Positions 35,442-43,838 of a stretch of 43,838 bases of DNA are shown here, in pieces (within the stretch, counting starts at the first letter, position 1; each line of letters starts with the position of its first letter). Position numbers and translations under genes: made by a program. The notes under the pieces were generated by a model. The model ran no database searches and was not told the origin of the DNA. It saw nothing but the letters and a program-made list of their open reading frames with translations. Location of the stretch: the NCBI GenBank assembly GCA_016194285.1, contig JACQBZ010000060.1, forward strand, positions 1 to 43,838, in the 5' to 3' direction. The stretch is from Nitrospirota bacterium. GTDB lineage: Bacteria; Nitrospirota; Nitrospiria; JACQBZ01.

Positions 35442-36893
35442 GTGTCCGATCCATGGGTACTCTCCGCGTCGAATGTTGCACTCGCCCTTTCAGACCCGTT
35501 CGGTTTGTGGCAGGACCGTCACGGTGATCCGGGGCTCAGGGATTCTGAAGATGAGTATGCCCGTTTCCTCCAAGAGCAGGGACTGCGGATTGAAAAAGAG
35601 CTTCTCCTAAAACGTCATGAACAATTCAGCGACCTGAAGTCCCTTTCGTTTGAATCAGCCGTGACCCAGACAAAGCAGTTATTGAAGTACGGTCACGTGG
35701 TGATTTATGGCGGCGCGCTGGAATCGGGCGTGCTGGGCCTGCGCGCGCAACCGGATGTCATTCAGGTGGAGCGGGGAAGGTGCATCATTGAAGAATATAA
35801 ACTGGCCGGGACGCCGGACGAGACGCACGAAATCCAGGCCCTGGTTTACGCCTATCTTTTAAAGAAAGGATACGGGATGGAATGCGAGAGTCAGATCATC
35901 TCGCGTCTCAACGAGGCCTTCCCGATTCCGTATGACGAGATCCGAGTCGAGGAGGCCATTCAGCGCGCGCGGGAGATCATTGCCAGTGAAAGACCGCCCT
36001 ACCCGGTTTATAATCGCATGTCCCGCTGGAGACGACTTCAGAACAAGATGGCGCACGACCTTCACGATGTCACGTTGACCTGGAACGTCGGGGCCGTTCA
36101 TGCCGAGAAGTTTCACCGAATGGGCATCCATACGCTCGGGGATCTCGCTCAACTGGATCCCAACACATTAAAAACGATCAAGGGATTGGGTCCGAAGAAG
36201 ATTCCGCAAATCCTGAACTCGGCCAAGTCCCAGCTTTCAAGACGGGTAATTCGAGTCGGGCCCTACCCACCGGTGAAAGATCCTCCGGAAGTTGAACTGT
36301 TTTTAGATCTTGAGGGAACGGGGGAGCTGTTTCAAGATGATCCGACTTGGAACTGCATCTACTTGATCGGGCTTATCGCTCGGTCCGACGGTCGAGAGGG
36401 GCCTTACGTCGCTTATCTGGCCAAGAAACCGGTCGACGAAGAAACGATTCTCATGGAATTTTTTGAATCCCTTCGGAAAGAATCCCGACGTTACCGTCTC
36501 TACCACTGGGACCATTATGAGAAGACTCAGCTCAGAAAGGCGAGCGAGCGACACGGTCTTCTGGACGACTTCAACGCGCTGGTTCAGCCTCATCTGGAAG
36601 ATCTTTGCAAAGCGGCTCAAGTGTCCTATATTCTGCCAACGCCCGGCTACAGCATCAAGGTCGTCGCGCCGTACTTTGGGTTTCATTGGTCGCAGGACGC
36701 TTCGGAGGTGGATGCGATGAAGAGCGCGATGATTTGGTACAAGCAGGCGGTTCAGGGCGGGACCGGTCATGCCCTGGACAAGGTTCTACGTTACAATGAG
36801 GACGATTGTAAAGCGATGATGGTCGTCAAGGACGGGTTCGAAAAATTGGAACGGTCCGGGGAGGGACGATTGGCGATCCGCCCCTACCGGTAA
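35442..36893 (+). CDS. TM0106-type nuclease: PD-(D/E)XK + HhH + RNase H-like
   Basis: The 483-residue product reads as three nucleic-acid modules. Residues 60-190 form a RecB/Cas4-like PD-(D/E)XK nuclease: QPDVIQVERGRCIIEEYKLAG gives D...ExK, then a QALVYAYLL helix. Residues 225-265 hold a helix-hairpin-helix (LGDLAQLDPNTLKTIKGLGPKKIPQIL). Residues 285-470 resemble an RNase H-like DEDD exonuclease (RNase_H_2): DLEGTG, HWDHYEK and YNEDDCKAM. This matches the TM0106 family of putative RecB-like nucleases, probably in DNA repair. All three acidic motifs look intact. No Cas4-type Cys cluster is evident in the nuclease module and there are no cas genes nearby. It ends convergently, overlapping yajQ by 10 bases. 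Confidence 0.82.
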   Translation: MSDPWVLSASNVALALSDPFGLWQDRHGDPGLRDSEDEYARFLQEQGLRIEKELLLKRHEQFSDLKSLSFESAVTQTKQLLKYGHVVIYGGALESGVLGLRAQPDVIQVERGRCIIEEYKLAGTPDETHEIQALVYAYLLKKGYGMECESQIISRLNEAFPIPYDEIRVEEAIQRAREIIASERPPYPVYNRMSRWRRLQNKMAHDLHDVTLTWNVGAVHAEKFHRMGIHTLGDLAQLDPNTLKTIKGLGPKKIPQILNSAKSQLSRRVIRVGPYPPVKDPPEVELFLDLEGTGELFQDDPTWNCIYLIGLIARSDGREGPYVAYLAKKPVDEETILMEFFESLRKESRRYRLYHWDHYEKTQLRKASERHGLLDDFNALVQPHLEDLCKAAQVSYILPTPGYSIKVVAPYFGFHWSQDASEVDAMKSAMIWYKQAVQGGTGHALDKVLRYNEDDCKAMMVVKDGFEKLERSGEGRLAIRPYR

Positions 36894-37375
36894 TTTGTGA
36901 ACTGCAACGGCAGACCAAAATCCTGACCTTTCAGAAGAGCAATGATGGCTTGGAGTTCGTCTTTGTCCTTGCTCAACACGCGGACCTGATCCCCTTGAAT
37001 CTGGGTCTGGGCCTTGAACTTCGCATCCCGGATCGCCTTGGCGATCTCTTTGGCCTTCTCGGAGGAGATCCCCTGCTGCAATGTGATTTTCTGCCGGACC
37101 GTCCCGCCCAGCGCTTCTTCCACCACACCGTAACTTAACGCTTTGAGGGAAACACCGCGCTTCACCAGCTTGGACTGGAGAATATCCAGAACGTTCTTTA
37201 ACTTGTATTCGTCATCCGACACGACGATCAGGTCGGTGCCTTCCAGCGTGATGCGGCTTTTGCTTCCTTTAAAGTCGAACCGCTGGGCCAGTTCTTTGGA
37301 AGCCTGGTCCACCGCATTCTTGACCTCCTGCAAGTCGGTTTTGGAAACGATATCGAACGAGCTGAGATTGGCCAT
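36884..37375 (-). CDS. yajQ: YajQ family nucleotide-binding protein (UPF0234)
   Basis: YajQ proteins have two ferredoxin-like domains; the Xanthomonas member is reported to bind cyclic-di-GMP. Family blocks: SSFDIVSKTDLQEVKNAVDQASKELAQRFDFKGSKS at the N terminus and KAKEIAKAIRDAKFKAQTQIQGDQVRV. 163 residues, normal size. It is the last gene of the ftsK-lolA-kinase-regulator string, 14 bases after the response regulator. Confidence 0.94.
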   Translation of the reverse strand: MANLSSFDIVSKTDLQEVKNAVDQASKELAQRFDFKGSKSRITLEGTDLIVVSDDEYKLKNVLDILQSKLVKRGVSLKALSYGVVEEALGGTVRQKITLQQGISSEKAKEIAKAIRDAKFKAQTQIQGDQVRVLSKDKDELQAIIALLKGQDFGLPLQFTNYR

Positions 37376-37389
37376 GGCACTCTCCTTAA

Positions 37390-37788
37390 TTAAGGGCGCT
37401 TGAGAATCTCGATGACCAGTTCCGCTAACTTCTGCGGACTGAAGGGTTTATTCATATAGTCCGTTGCGCCGAGGGAGATCCCCTTTTCATGATTCGCCTG
37501 CTCGCCCCGCGCCGTCAGCATCACAATCGGGATCCGGGCGGTGGTCGGATTGGACTTCAGTTTTTCGCAGGCCTCAAACCCGTTCATTTTGGGCATCATC
37601 ACGTCCAACAGGATCATGTCCGGCCTAAGAGCCTGGGCCATCTCGATGGCTTCGAGACCGTTGGTGGCCTCCATAACCACCAGGCCGCACCGACCGAGTT
37701 TGATTTTGATCAGCTCACGAACAAACCTCTCATCGTCCACCACCAGGACTTTTTTCCCGGCGACCTCGGCTGCCTCGGGGATCGTCAT
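37390..37788 (-). CDS. Single-domain response regulator
   Basis: The 132-residue protein is only a receiver domain: acidic pair VVDDERF, phospho-acceptor Asp in MILLDVMMPKMNG (about residue 60), Thr in VMLTARG and Lys in NKPFSP. There is no output domain, so it passes or stores phosphate, or binds a partner (CheY/Spo0F-like). Its start overlaps the stop of the hybrid kinase (ATGA), which makes it that kinase's probable phosphate partner. Confidence 0.93.
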   Translation of the reverse strand: MTIPEAAEVAGKKVLVVDDERFVRELIKIKLGRCGLVVMEATNGLEAIEMAQALRPDMILLDVMMPKMNGFEACEKLKSNPTTARIPIVMLTARGEQANHEKGISLGATDYMNKPFSPQKLAELVIEILKRP

Positions 37789-40700
37789 CGGATCCCTCCG
37801 GGGGATTCAGCCGCGGCGGACGGGCGGGTATATTTCACCACGCAATTCCCGCCACGCGATCGGGCCTCGTCCAGCGCTTGATTGGCATGGACCATCAGTT
37901 GCTCCGGCGTCTCTCCGTCTTCAAAGAAGGTGGCCAGGCCAATGCTGATTGTGAAATGTTGGGCCGGAGTCGGGCCGGCGGAAGCCGTTTCGCTCGACGC
38001 AAACGCATGCCGTTCGATGATTCCGCGTATTTTCTCTCCGACCAGTCCGGCCGACGGCTTTGTCGTTTCAGTCAGGATAATGGCGAACGTACTACCGCCG
38101 CAACGGCAAAGGGGGTTCGCCGCCCGCGTGTTTTTCCGCAACAGTTTGGCGGTTTCCTGGATCACCCGGTTGCCGGCTTCAACGCCGTGCTCCTCGTTGA
38201 AAGACTGGAATCGATCCAGGTTAACCAGGAGCAGTGAAAAAGTCAGCTGGATCCGAAGCGCCCGGTTTGACTCATCGGCGAGACGGTTCTGTAAGTAGCG
38301 TTCGTTGTAGATACCGGTCAGGCCGTCCACCATGCGGGCCTTGTCGGGATACAGCTTCTCGAACTTCCGGATCTCGGTCAACAGCGCCTCTCGGAGCGAT
38401 TTGCCCTTCTGGATCACGCCTCGGATTTTGGCGTTCAAGCGGGTCCGATCTTCCTCGGTCAGGGAGCGCGCCGTGAAGATGATCACCGGAATATTTTTAG
38501 CCGTCGGGTGGAGTTTGAGTCGTTCCAGCGCTTCAAACCCGCTGATATCCGGCATCAGGAGGTCCAGGAGGATTAAGTCCGGTTGGATCTCGATGGCTAA
38601 ATCAATCCCTTCAATAGCCTGCTGGGCCCTGAGAACTCCGTAGCCCTCGGATTCGAGGATGGCGGACATCAATTGAAGGATCTTCGGATCATCGTCGATC
38701 ACCAGGATATTGACCGGCTTGCGTTTGATTTTGCTGGAGAGGTCGAGCTTCTTCAGGCTTTCCAGAATCGCCTTGCGGTCGATGGGCTTGGTAAAATAAT
38801 CGGTGGCCCCGAGGCTGAAACCCAGCTCCCGGTTTTCAATGATCGAAATGATGATGACGGGGATGTCTTTCGTCTCTTGAAGCTGTTTCAATTTCTGGAG
38901 GATGGTCCATCCGTCCTCGCGCTGCAGCATGATGTCCAGCGTGATCGCAAATGGTTTGAGCAGAACGGCCTTCTCAATGGCCTCCTCTCCGTCGGTGGCA
39001 TGGTCGACGTGATACCCTTCCTGGTTTAGGTACAAGGTCAGGAGCCTCTCAACGGTGGGGTCGTCTTCCACCACCAGAATGCGTGGCAGGGTGGCCGGTA
39101 CGGTGGGGTTCATCTCGGCCGGCGTCGAGCCCGGGGTTCGATCCCGTATCGGCAAAGCCGAGGGCTTGGAATCTTCGACGGCCGGGGCTTGGGGTGTTTC
39201 CCGAGGGATGGACGGCGACGGCAGGGGTGCCGCCTGCATCGGGAAAATGATCGTGAAGGTGCTACCGCGGCCGTATTCGCTTTCGACGTCAATGCGTCCG
39301 CGGATCAGCTCCAGAAACTGTTTTGAGATGGTCAAACCCAACCCCGTTCCGGGATAGTCCCGAGAGAAGGAGCTGTCCAGTTGTTGAAACTCTTCGAAGA
39401 TTTTCACCTTGTCCTCTGGCCGGATGCCGATCCCGTTATCCGAGACCGCAATCTCCACGGCCGGCTGATCGTGCAGCGTCGTGAGCCTTGACCGAACTCG
39501 AATTTCGCCGCCGGCCGGAGTGAATTTGATCGCGTTGCTTAACAGGTTGAGCAGGACCTGTTTGACTTTTCCCTCATCCGTGTAAAGAGAGGTCGCCTCC
39601 GGATCCACCCGGGCTTCCAGACTCACCCCTTTTTTGGCCACCAGGGGAGCGACCGTCCGTTTGATGCTGTCGATCAAGGAAGCCAGGTCAAACGGATGGC
39701 TATGGAGCTCCATCTTTCCGGCCCGCAATTTGGACAGATTGAGCAGATTATTGATGATCTCCAAGAGATGATGCCCGCTCTCCTGGATGTTCCGGATGTA
39801 GTCGTCTTGGTCCGGAGTCAGATCTCCCGAAACGCGATCCAGCAGGAGCTCCGAGAAACCGATGATCGAGGTCAGCGGCAATCGGAGCTCATGGCTGACG
39901 TTGGACAGGAACTCGGACTTCAACCGGTCGATTTCCTTGAGCCGGTCGACTATCATCCGCTCACGGGTGTACAGCGTGGCATTGTCGATGGCGGTTCCCA
40001 TCTGGTTGCCGATGGAGGACAGGAGTTGGAGATCGGAGGGGGTAAACCGGCGCGGGGTCACGCTGGCAATCGTCAGGGTAGCGACCGTCTGATTTTTGTT
40101 GTTCACCGGAATGCAGACGATGGAACGGCATCCCCCTTGAACGAGCGGACTGTCCGTATAATCCCGAAGTTGGGCCTCTTCGATCACGATCGCTTTTCCG
40201 AGCAGGGCCGCTTTCCGAGAGATCGGATCGCCGGGCTCGACCTTGGCTGCGGATCGGACCTGTTCATTGGAGAGTCCCCGGTGGGCTTTCAAGAACGACT
40301 GGCCTTGCGCGGCGTCCCCGGTGTGGATGATCCCGGTTTCTACATGCATCACGTCCAGAATTTTTTCCAACGTCGAGTCTAAGATTTCCTGAAGGTCCAG
40401 AGACCGGTTGACGGTCAGGGCGATGGTGTTCAACACCGACAACTCTTTCGTCCGGTCCGCCACACGCTGTTCAAGGCTGGTATAGGATTCTTCGAGATGG
40501 ACGGCCATCTGATTGAATTCCTCCGCCAGTTGTTCGATTTCGTCGTTCGTCTCGATCTTCAAGCGGTGACGGAGATTGCCTTTGCCGATCAGTTCGGCGC
40601 CGACATGCAGGATGTGCACCGGCTGGACCAGTCGCTTGGACACCGCCAGGGCCAGAAGAACCATCAGGCCGACAAGGGCCACGCTCGCAGCCGCCACATA

Positions 40701-41732
40701 GATCAAAAGGGAATGGATGGGAGCGTACAGTTCCTTTGGGTCCTGACGGGTAAAACCGAACCAGGGCGCCGAACCGGACCGGGTCAAGATCTGATTTGAA
40801 CGGTCCAATGGGGCAGTCCCGACGATCGAGTTGGTTCCGCCGTGCGCGTCATTACGGACCAAGGTCCAGTTAGGTTGCTGTGTCCCCGTGATGGCCTGCA
40901 TGAGTTGGGGATCGGTGACATGCATGCCGGTCGGCAGGATCGGGCAGATCAGAACACGGCCGTTGCCGTCGATCAGCATGGCATGGCCCGTTTTGCCGAA
41001 ACGAACCTCTTCGATTCGTGTCTTGAAGAGCTCCTTTATATCACTGACCAATATCAAGGTGCCGACAGCCCCGCCGGTGGAAGGATCAAGAACAGGGACG
41101 CCCATGGTGACCAGGAACCGGTCGGTTTTGGCGTCGCGATAAAGATTGCCGAGGTAGGGCTGACCGTGTCCATTCGAGAAGATCTTGTTCCATTCCATTG
41201 TTTCCGAAGAGAGAAAGGGCGGACGATCGTTGATGCTGGCCACGAGGGCTCCGCGCCGGTCGGTGACATACAGTGCGACACGAGAGGTGTGTCCTTCCTG
41301 AAGTGTTAAGGCCTTGGCCAGATAAGCCGAAGCCGGGTTGGACAGGATGCCGTCTGAAAGGTCCCGTGTTCGGTGAGCGTCTTCCCAGTCCTGTCTCGAC
41401 CGGTTTAACCGTTGCTGAACGGCCGATTCCGACAATCCTCGATAGGCCTGATTGGCCCGCGCAACGGTTTTGAAGACTTCCACCTCGGCGGCGGCGTTCG
41501 TCAATTCCTCGATCTTTCGATCGATCAGCAGGTCGGTTTTGCTTGCGGCCTCGCGCGCCAGTCCCGCAAAGTTTTCGCCGAGGGCTTTGCGGAGTTCCTC
41601 GGTTCCTTTGAGGTAGGTTAAGGTCAATCCCAAGACGACGGGCAGGATACCGACAAAGACGGTGGCCCCGATCAGTTTTTTGCGTAATCCCGTCTTCCGT
41701 TCCGTCCCGCTCATTCCCAATACTCCATCCAA
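37785..41732 (-). CDS. Hybrid sensor kinase: Cache-HAMP-GAF-HisKA-HATPase-REC-REC-degenerate GGDEF
   Basis: The 1315-residue protein has membrane segments at about 20-43 and 345-365, flanking a periplasmic dCache-like sensor (YVTDRRGALVASINDRPPF, RFGKTGHAMLIDGNGRVL). A HAMP domain (370-425) and a GAF domain (450-600) follow. HisKA carries the phospho-His in NVSHELRLPL (about 614), and HATPase_c has DNGIGI and GTGLGLTI. Two receivers follow (RILVVEDDP...LDIMLQRED, about 886; ILVIDDDPK...LLDLLMPD, about 1010), then a GGDEF-like domain (DGLTGIYNERYL onward). Its signature is GGSTF instead of GG(D/E)EF, so cyclase activity is unlikely. The start could also be the ATG of MSGTERK. It overlaps the response regulator gene. 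Confidence 0.9.
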   Translation of the reverse strand: MDGVLGMSGTERKTGLRKKLIGATVFVGILPVVLGLTLTYLKGTEELRKALGENFAGLAREAASKTDLLIDRKIEELTNAAAEVEVFKTVARANQAYRGLSESAVQQRLNRSRQDWEDAHRTRDLSDGILSNPASAYLAKALTLQEGHTSRVALYVTDRRGALVASINDRPPFLSSETMEWNKIFSNGHGQPYLGNLYRDAKTDRFLVTMGVPVLDPSTGGAVGTLILVSDIKELFKTRIEEVRFGKTGHAMLIDGNGRVLICPILPTGMHVTDPQLMQAITGTQQPNWTLVRNDAHGGTNSIVGTAPLDRSNQILTRSGSAPWFGFTRQDPKELYAPIHSLLIYVAAASVALVGLMVLLALAVSKRLVQPVHILHVGAELIGKGNLRHRLKIETNDEIEQLAEEFNQMAVHLEESYTSLEQRVADRTKELSVLNTIALTVNRSLDLQEILDSTLEKILDVMHVETGIIHTGDAAQGQSFLKAHRGLSNEQVRSAAKVEPGDPISRKAALLGKAIVIEEAQLRDYTDSPLVQGGCRSIVCIPVNNKNQTVATLTIASVTPRRFTPSDLQLLSSIGNQMGTAIDNATLYTRERMIVDRLKEIDRLKSEFLSNVSHELRLPLTSIIGFSELLLDRVSGDLTPDQDDYIRNIQESGHHLLEIINNLLNLSKLRAGKMELHSHPFDLASLIDSIKRTVAPLVAKKGVSLEARVDPEATSLYTDEGKVKQVLLNLLSNAIKFTPAGGEIRVRSRLTTLHDQPAVEIAVSDNGIGIRPEDKVKIFEEFQQLDSSFSRDYPGTGLGLTISKQFLELIRGRIDVESEYGRGSTFTIIFPMQAAPLPSPSIPRETPQAPAVEDSKPSALPIRDRTPGSTPAEMNPTVPATLPRILVVEDDPTVERLLTLYLNQEGYHVDHATDGEEAIEKAVLLKPFAITLDIMLQREDGWTILQKLKQLQETKDIPVIIISIIENRELGFSLGATDYFTKPIDRKAILESLKKLDLSSKIKRKPVNILVIDDDPKILQLMSAILESEGYGVLRAQQAIEGIDLAIEIQPDLILLDLLMPDISGFEALERLKLHPTAKNIPVIIFTARSLTEEDRTRLNAKIRGVIQKGKSLREALLTEIRKFEKLYPDKARMVDGLTGIYNERYLQNRLADESNRALRIQLTFSLLLVNLDRFQSFNEEHGVEAGNRVIQETAKLLRKNTRAANPLCRCGGSTFAIILTETTKPSAGLVGEKIRGIIERHAFASSETASAGPTPAQHFTISIGLATFFEDGETPEQLMVHANQALDEARSRGGNCVVKYTRPSAAAESPGGIR

Positions 41733-41765
41733 TCGCCGAGTCGCTGGTATGGCCTGGCGTGGACG

Positions 41766-42482
41766 TCAGGGCCTCCGGAGAGGCGATTCGACCACCACGA
41801 CATCCTTGGGCGGCGTGAAGACAAAAAACCGGTCCTTCAATCCGGTATCGTTTCGGATCCGTGCGAACTGAAACCGCGATTGGTTTCCATTCGCTTCAAA
41901 TAACGTGAGCCGCGTGATGAAATACGTCACCGGATCCACATCCATTAGAAGTTTTGTCAGGCCCGTGTTGGGATCTTTGGGGATCAGGGTCAGCGAGGGT
42001 GGGTCCTGGGGCCGCGGCCGAGCCGGATCGGTCCACTGCACGGTGAAGTCCCGGTCCAGCCGGCCGACGCCGCTTAAGAGATGGAGAGGCAATTGGGAAT
42101 CGGAGATTTCGGCAAAAGGGCTCACGATCACCTGCTTTTGTTCCGGTGTATAGATCCAGATCTTTTGCTCATTGACGAGGATTTGGTGCCGATTCGGTTC
42201 CAGATAATCCCACCGCAGTTTATCCGGTTTCTTGATATACAACGTTCCCCGCGAGGTGATCGGCGAATCAAATCCCTCGATCTGCGTGACCTGTTCAAAC
42301 TCGGCCTTCCAATCGGTCGTATGTTCATACGCGGCCTGGATTTTCTGGACCACCTCGGTCAGGGAATTCTCGATGACCGGGACAGGCGCGGCGAAGGTGC
42401 GACCGGACATTTCAAAAAAGCCGGCCAGGCCAAAGAGGAGCATCCAGTGGGTCTTCGAATGAAAGGGGTTCATCCGAATCAT
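41766..42482 (-). CDS. lolA: Outer-membrane lipoprotein carrier protein LolA
   Basis: LolA ferries lipoproteins through the periplasm from LolCDE to the outer membrane. The 238-residue precursor has a signal peptide (hydrophobic LLFGLAGFFEM, ending near TFAAP). The LolA fold is marked by KAEFEQVTQIEGFDSPITSRGTLYIKKPDKLRWDYLEP and IWIYTPEQKQVIV. The several lipoproteins in this window are potential clients. It overlaps ftsK by ATGA, the common ftsK-lolA pairing. An internal ATG (MNPFHSK) is an alternative start. Confidence 0.93.
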   Translation of the reverse strand: MIRMNPFHSKTHWMLLFGLAGFFEMSGRTFAAPVPVIENSLTEVVQKIQAAYEHTTDWKAEFEQVTQIEGFDSPITSRGTLYIKKPDKLRWDYLEPNRHQILVNEQKIWIYTPEQKQVIVSPFAEISDSQLPLHLLSGVGRLDRDFTVQWTDPARPRPQDPPSLTLIPKDPNTGLTKLLMDVDPVTYFITRLTLFEANGNQSRFQFARIRNDTGLKDRFFVFTPPKDVVVVESPLRRP

Positions 42483-43838
42483 CCGACCGGCTCGTCCCGT
42501 CGGCTGAGGACTTCCCGTGGTTTGCCTCCCGCGGCCGGCCCCACGATCCCGTCCTCCTCCATCATCTCGATCATTCGGGCCGCCCGGGGATAGCCGACGC
42601 GGAGCCGTCGTTGGATGAGGGAGGCCGAGGCCGCGCCGGAGGTGACGACCAGCTCGACCGCTTTTTCATACAGCTCGTCCCGCTCGTTTGCATCCGACTC
42701 CTCGGCCTCGCTTCCTCCGGCATGGGCGGAGGGTGAGAGGTCGATGTACTGCGGTTTGCCCTGGGATTTGACATGATCCACGATCGCGCGGATTTCGTTT
42801 TCGGAAACAAAGGCCCCGTGAATGCGCGTGATCCGGCCCGTTCCCGGAGCCAAGAAAAGCATGTCGCCCTTTCCCAGCAATTGCTCGGCTCCATTGGCAT
42901 CCAGAATCGTTCGGGAGTCGGTCTTGGACGAGACCTGGAACGAAATCCGAGCGGGGAAATTGGCCTTGATCAGGCCGGTCAGAACGTCCACGGAGGGCCG
43001 CTGGGTGGCCACGATCAAGTGGATGCCGGCCGCACGGGCCATCTGGGCCAGGCGCGCGATGGAGTCTTCGATTTCGCGCGCCGCGACCAACATCAGGTCG
43101 GCCAGCTCGTCTACGATGACGACCAAGTATGGGAGCGGAGCGTTGGGCAGGGGCGGTTGAGCGTCGAGGCCTTCATCGGATCCGATCGGGGTCGTTTCCC
43201 TCGCGGGTCGCGCCGGACCGAGGGCCGCCCGCTCCCGAAGCTTCTTGTTGTAGCTCTCAATGTTTCGGGCGCCGGCTTCGGCCAGAAGGCGGAACCGTTG
43301 CTGCATCTCGGCCACCAGACGTTGGAATACCTTGGGTGTATCCTTGGCCCGGACGAGAACCGGCGTTTGAAGGTGCGGTATTCCGTCGTAGGCGGAGAGC
43401 TCCAGCAGCTTGGGATCGATCATGATGAACTTGACCTCATCGGGCGTGGCCGAGTACATCAGGCTCAAGATCATGGTGTTGAGGGCGACGCTTTTACCGG
43501 AGCCGGTGGCGCCGGCCACCAGGAGATGGGGCATGCCGGCCAGGTCCGCCACGATCGGGGTTCCAAAGATGTCCTTTCCCAGGGCGAGGGTGAGCTTGGA
43601 TTTCGTCGTTGTAAAGGCCTCGGCGGTCAGGATCTCCTTGAGGTAGACATCCTCACGACTGGTGTTGGGAATCTCGATCCCCACGACCGATTTCCCGGGC
43701 AGGGGGGCCACAATCCGGACGCTCATGGCCCGCATCGCCAGGGCCAGATCATCCGATAGGTTGACGATACGGTTCACCTTGACGCCGGGTGCGGGCTCAA
43801 ATTCATACATCGTGACGACCGGTCCCGGATGGACCTGC
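42479..43838 (-). CDS. ftsK: DNA translocase FtsK/SpoIIIE, C-terminal part, cut by the window end
   Basis: FtsK pumps DNA through the division septum to segregate chromosome termini. The visible part holds the end of the alpha/beta module (GPVVTMYEFEPAPGVKV, open to the window edge). The motor follows with Walker A GATGSGKSVALN, Walker B VVIVDELADLM and ATQRPSVDVLTG. The C-terminal gamma winged helix that reads KOPS-type sites includes SASLIQRRLRVGYPRAARMIEMMEEDGIVG. The ORF-track start at 43810 is internal; codons upstream continue in frame to the edge. Confidence 0.96.
   Translation of the reverse strand, partial: QVHPGPVVTMYEFEPAPGVKVNRIVNLSDDLALAMRAMSVRIVAPLPGKSVVGIEIPNTSREDVYLKEILTAEAFTTTKSKLTLALGKDIFGTPIVADLAGMPHLLVAGATGSGKSVALNTMILSLMYSATPDEVKFIMIDPKLLELSAYDGIPHLQTPVLVRAKDTPKVFQRLVAEMQQRFRLLAEAGARNIESYNKKLRERAALGPARPARETTPIGSDEGLDAQPPLPNAPLPYLVVIVDELADLMLVAAREIEDSIARLAQMARAAGIHLIVATQRPSVDVLTGLIKANFPARISFQVSSKTDSRTILDANGAEQLLGKGDMLFLAPGTGRITRIHGAFVSENEIRAIVDHVKSQGKPQYIDLSPSAHAGGSEAEESDANERDELYEKAVELVVTSGAASASLIQRRLRVGYPRAARMIEMMEEDGIVGPAAGGKPREVLSRRDEPVG

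Noticed and set aside
35442-36893. Nuclease as a CRISPR-associated Cas4
   Set aside because: There is no repeat array or cas gene in the window and the HhH plus RNase H-like parts point to the TM0106-type family.

Overview
The window is ordinary-density bacterial chromosome (about 57% GC by impression) from a Gram-negative, diderm bacterium: it carries lpxC, lolA, a PE-synthesis pair (psd/pssA), a BcsA-type cellulose synthase and several lipoproteins. The gene order ilvB-ilvN-ilvC-psd-pssA-leuA, a T-box leader on leuA, split gcvPA/gcvPB and numerous TTGACA-17-TATAAT-like promoters fit a Nitrospirota-type or Deltaproteobacteria-like lineage. I favour Nitrospirota, but this is inference and no marker in the window proves it. 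No prophage, insertion sequence, plasmid functions or CRISPR array is visible.

Layout. (1) 1-7052, minus strand: a branched-chain amino-acid and phosphatidylethanolamine operon (ilvB, ilvN, ilvC, psd, pssA), then leuA with its own promoter and a transcriptional T-box riboswitch. (2) 7085-9745: a LysM envelope protein divergent from an Asp-box beta-propeller lipoprotein with a near-leaderless promoter, then tRNA-Leu(CAG). (3) 9891-14708: a three-gene exopolysaccharide operon made of a BcsA-like synthase with two C-terminal PilZ domains, a BcsG-like phosphoethanolamine transferase, and an exported beta-rich protein built from two almost identical 116-residue units. This is the most unusual locus in the window. 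(4) 14811-16972: rplI, rph, rdgB, tRNA-Pro(TGG) overlapping the end of rdgB, and tRNA-Arg(TCT). (5) 16979-19127: a GT-C glycosyltransferase fused to a DUF2993/LmeA-like domain, broken by a frameshift.

(6) 19149-27531: a high-affinity branched-chain amino-acid ABC transporter (livK, livH, livM, livG, livF) interrupted by yqgE, by a vWA-lipoprotein/multispan-membrane-protein pair, and by a LEA14-like lipoprotein on the opposite strand. (7) 27528-34041: gcvT, gcvPA, a Nudix hydrolase, gcvPB, yjbQ and an SdhA/FrdA flavoprotein, mostly overlapping by stop/start codons; gcvH and sdhB are absent. (8) 34281-36893: lpxC, a small single-span membrane protein missed by the ORF track, and a three-part nuclease (PD-(D/E)XK + HhH + RNase H-like). 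(9) 36884-43838, minus strand: ftsK (cut by the window end), lolA, a 1315-residue hybrid sensor kinase ending in a degenerate GGDEF domain, a single-domain response regulator and yajQ.

How the genes fit together. Two themes recur. Branched-chain amino acids are both synthesised (ilv, leuA under tRNA control) and imported (liv). Cyclic-di-GMP sensing appears three times without an obvious intact cyclase: the double PilZ of the cellulose synthase, the GGDEF-like tail of the hybrid kinase with its signature lost, and YajQ, a reported c-di-GMP binder. Links between these loci are inference.
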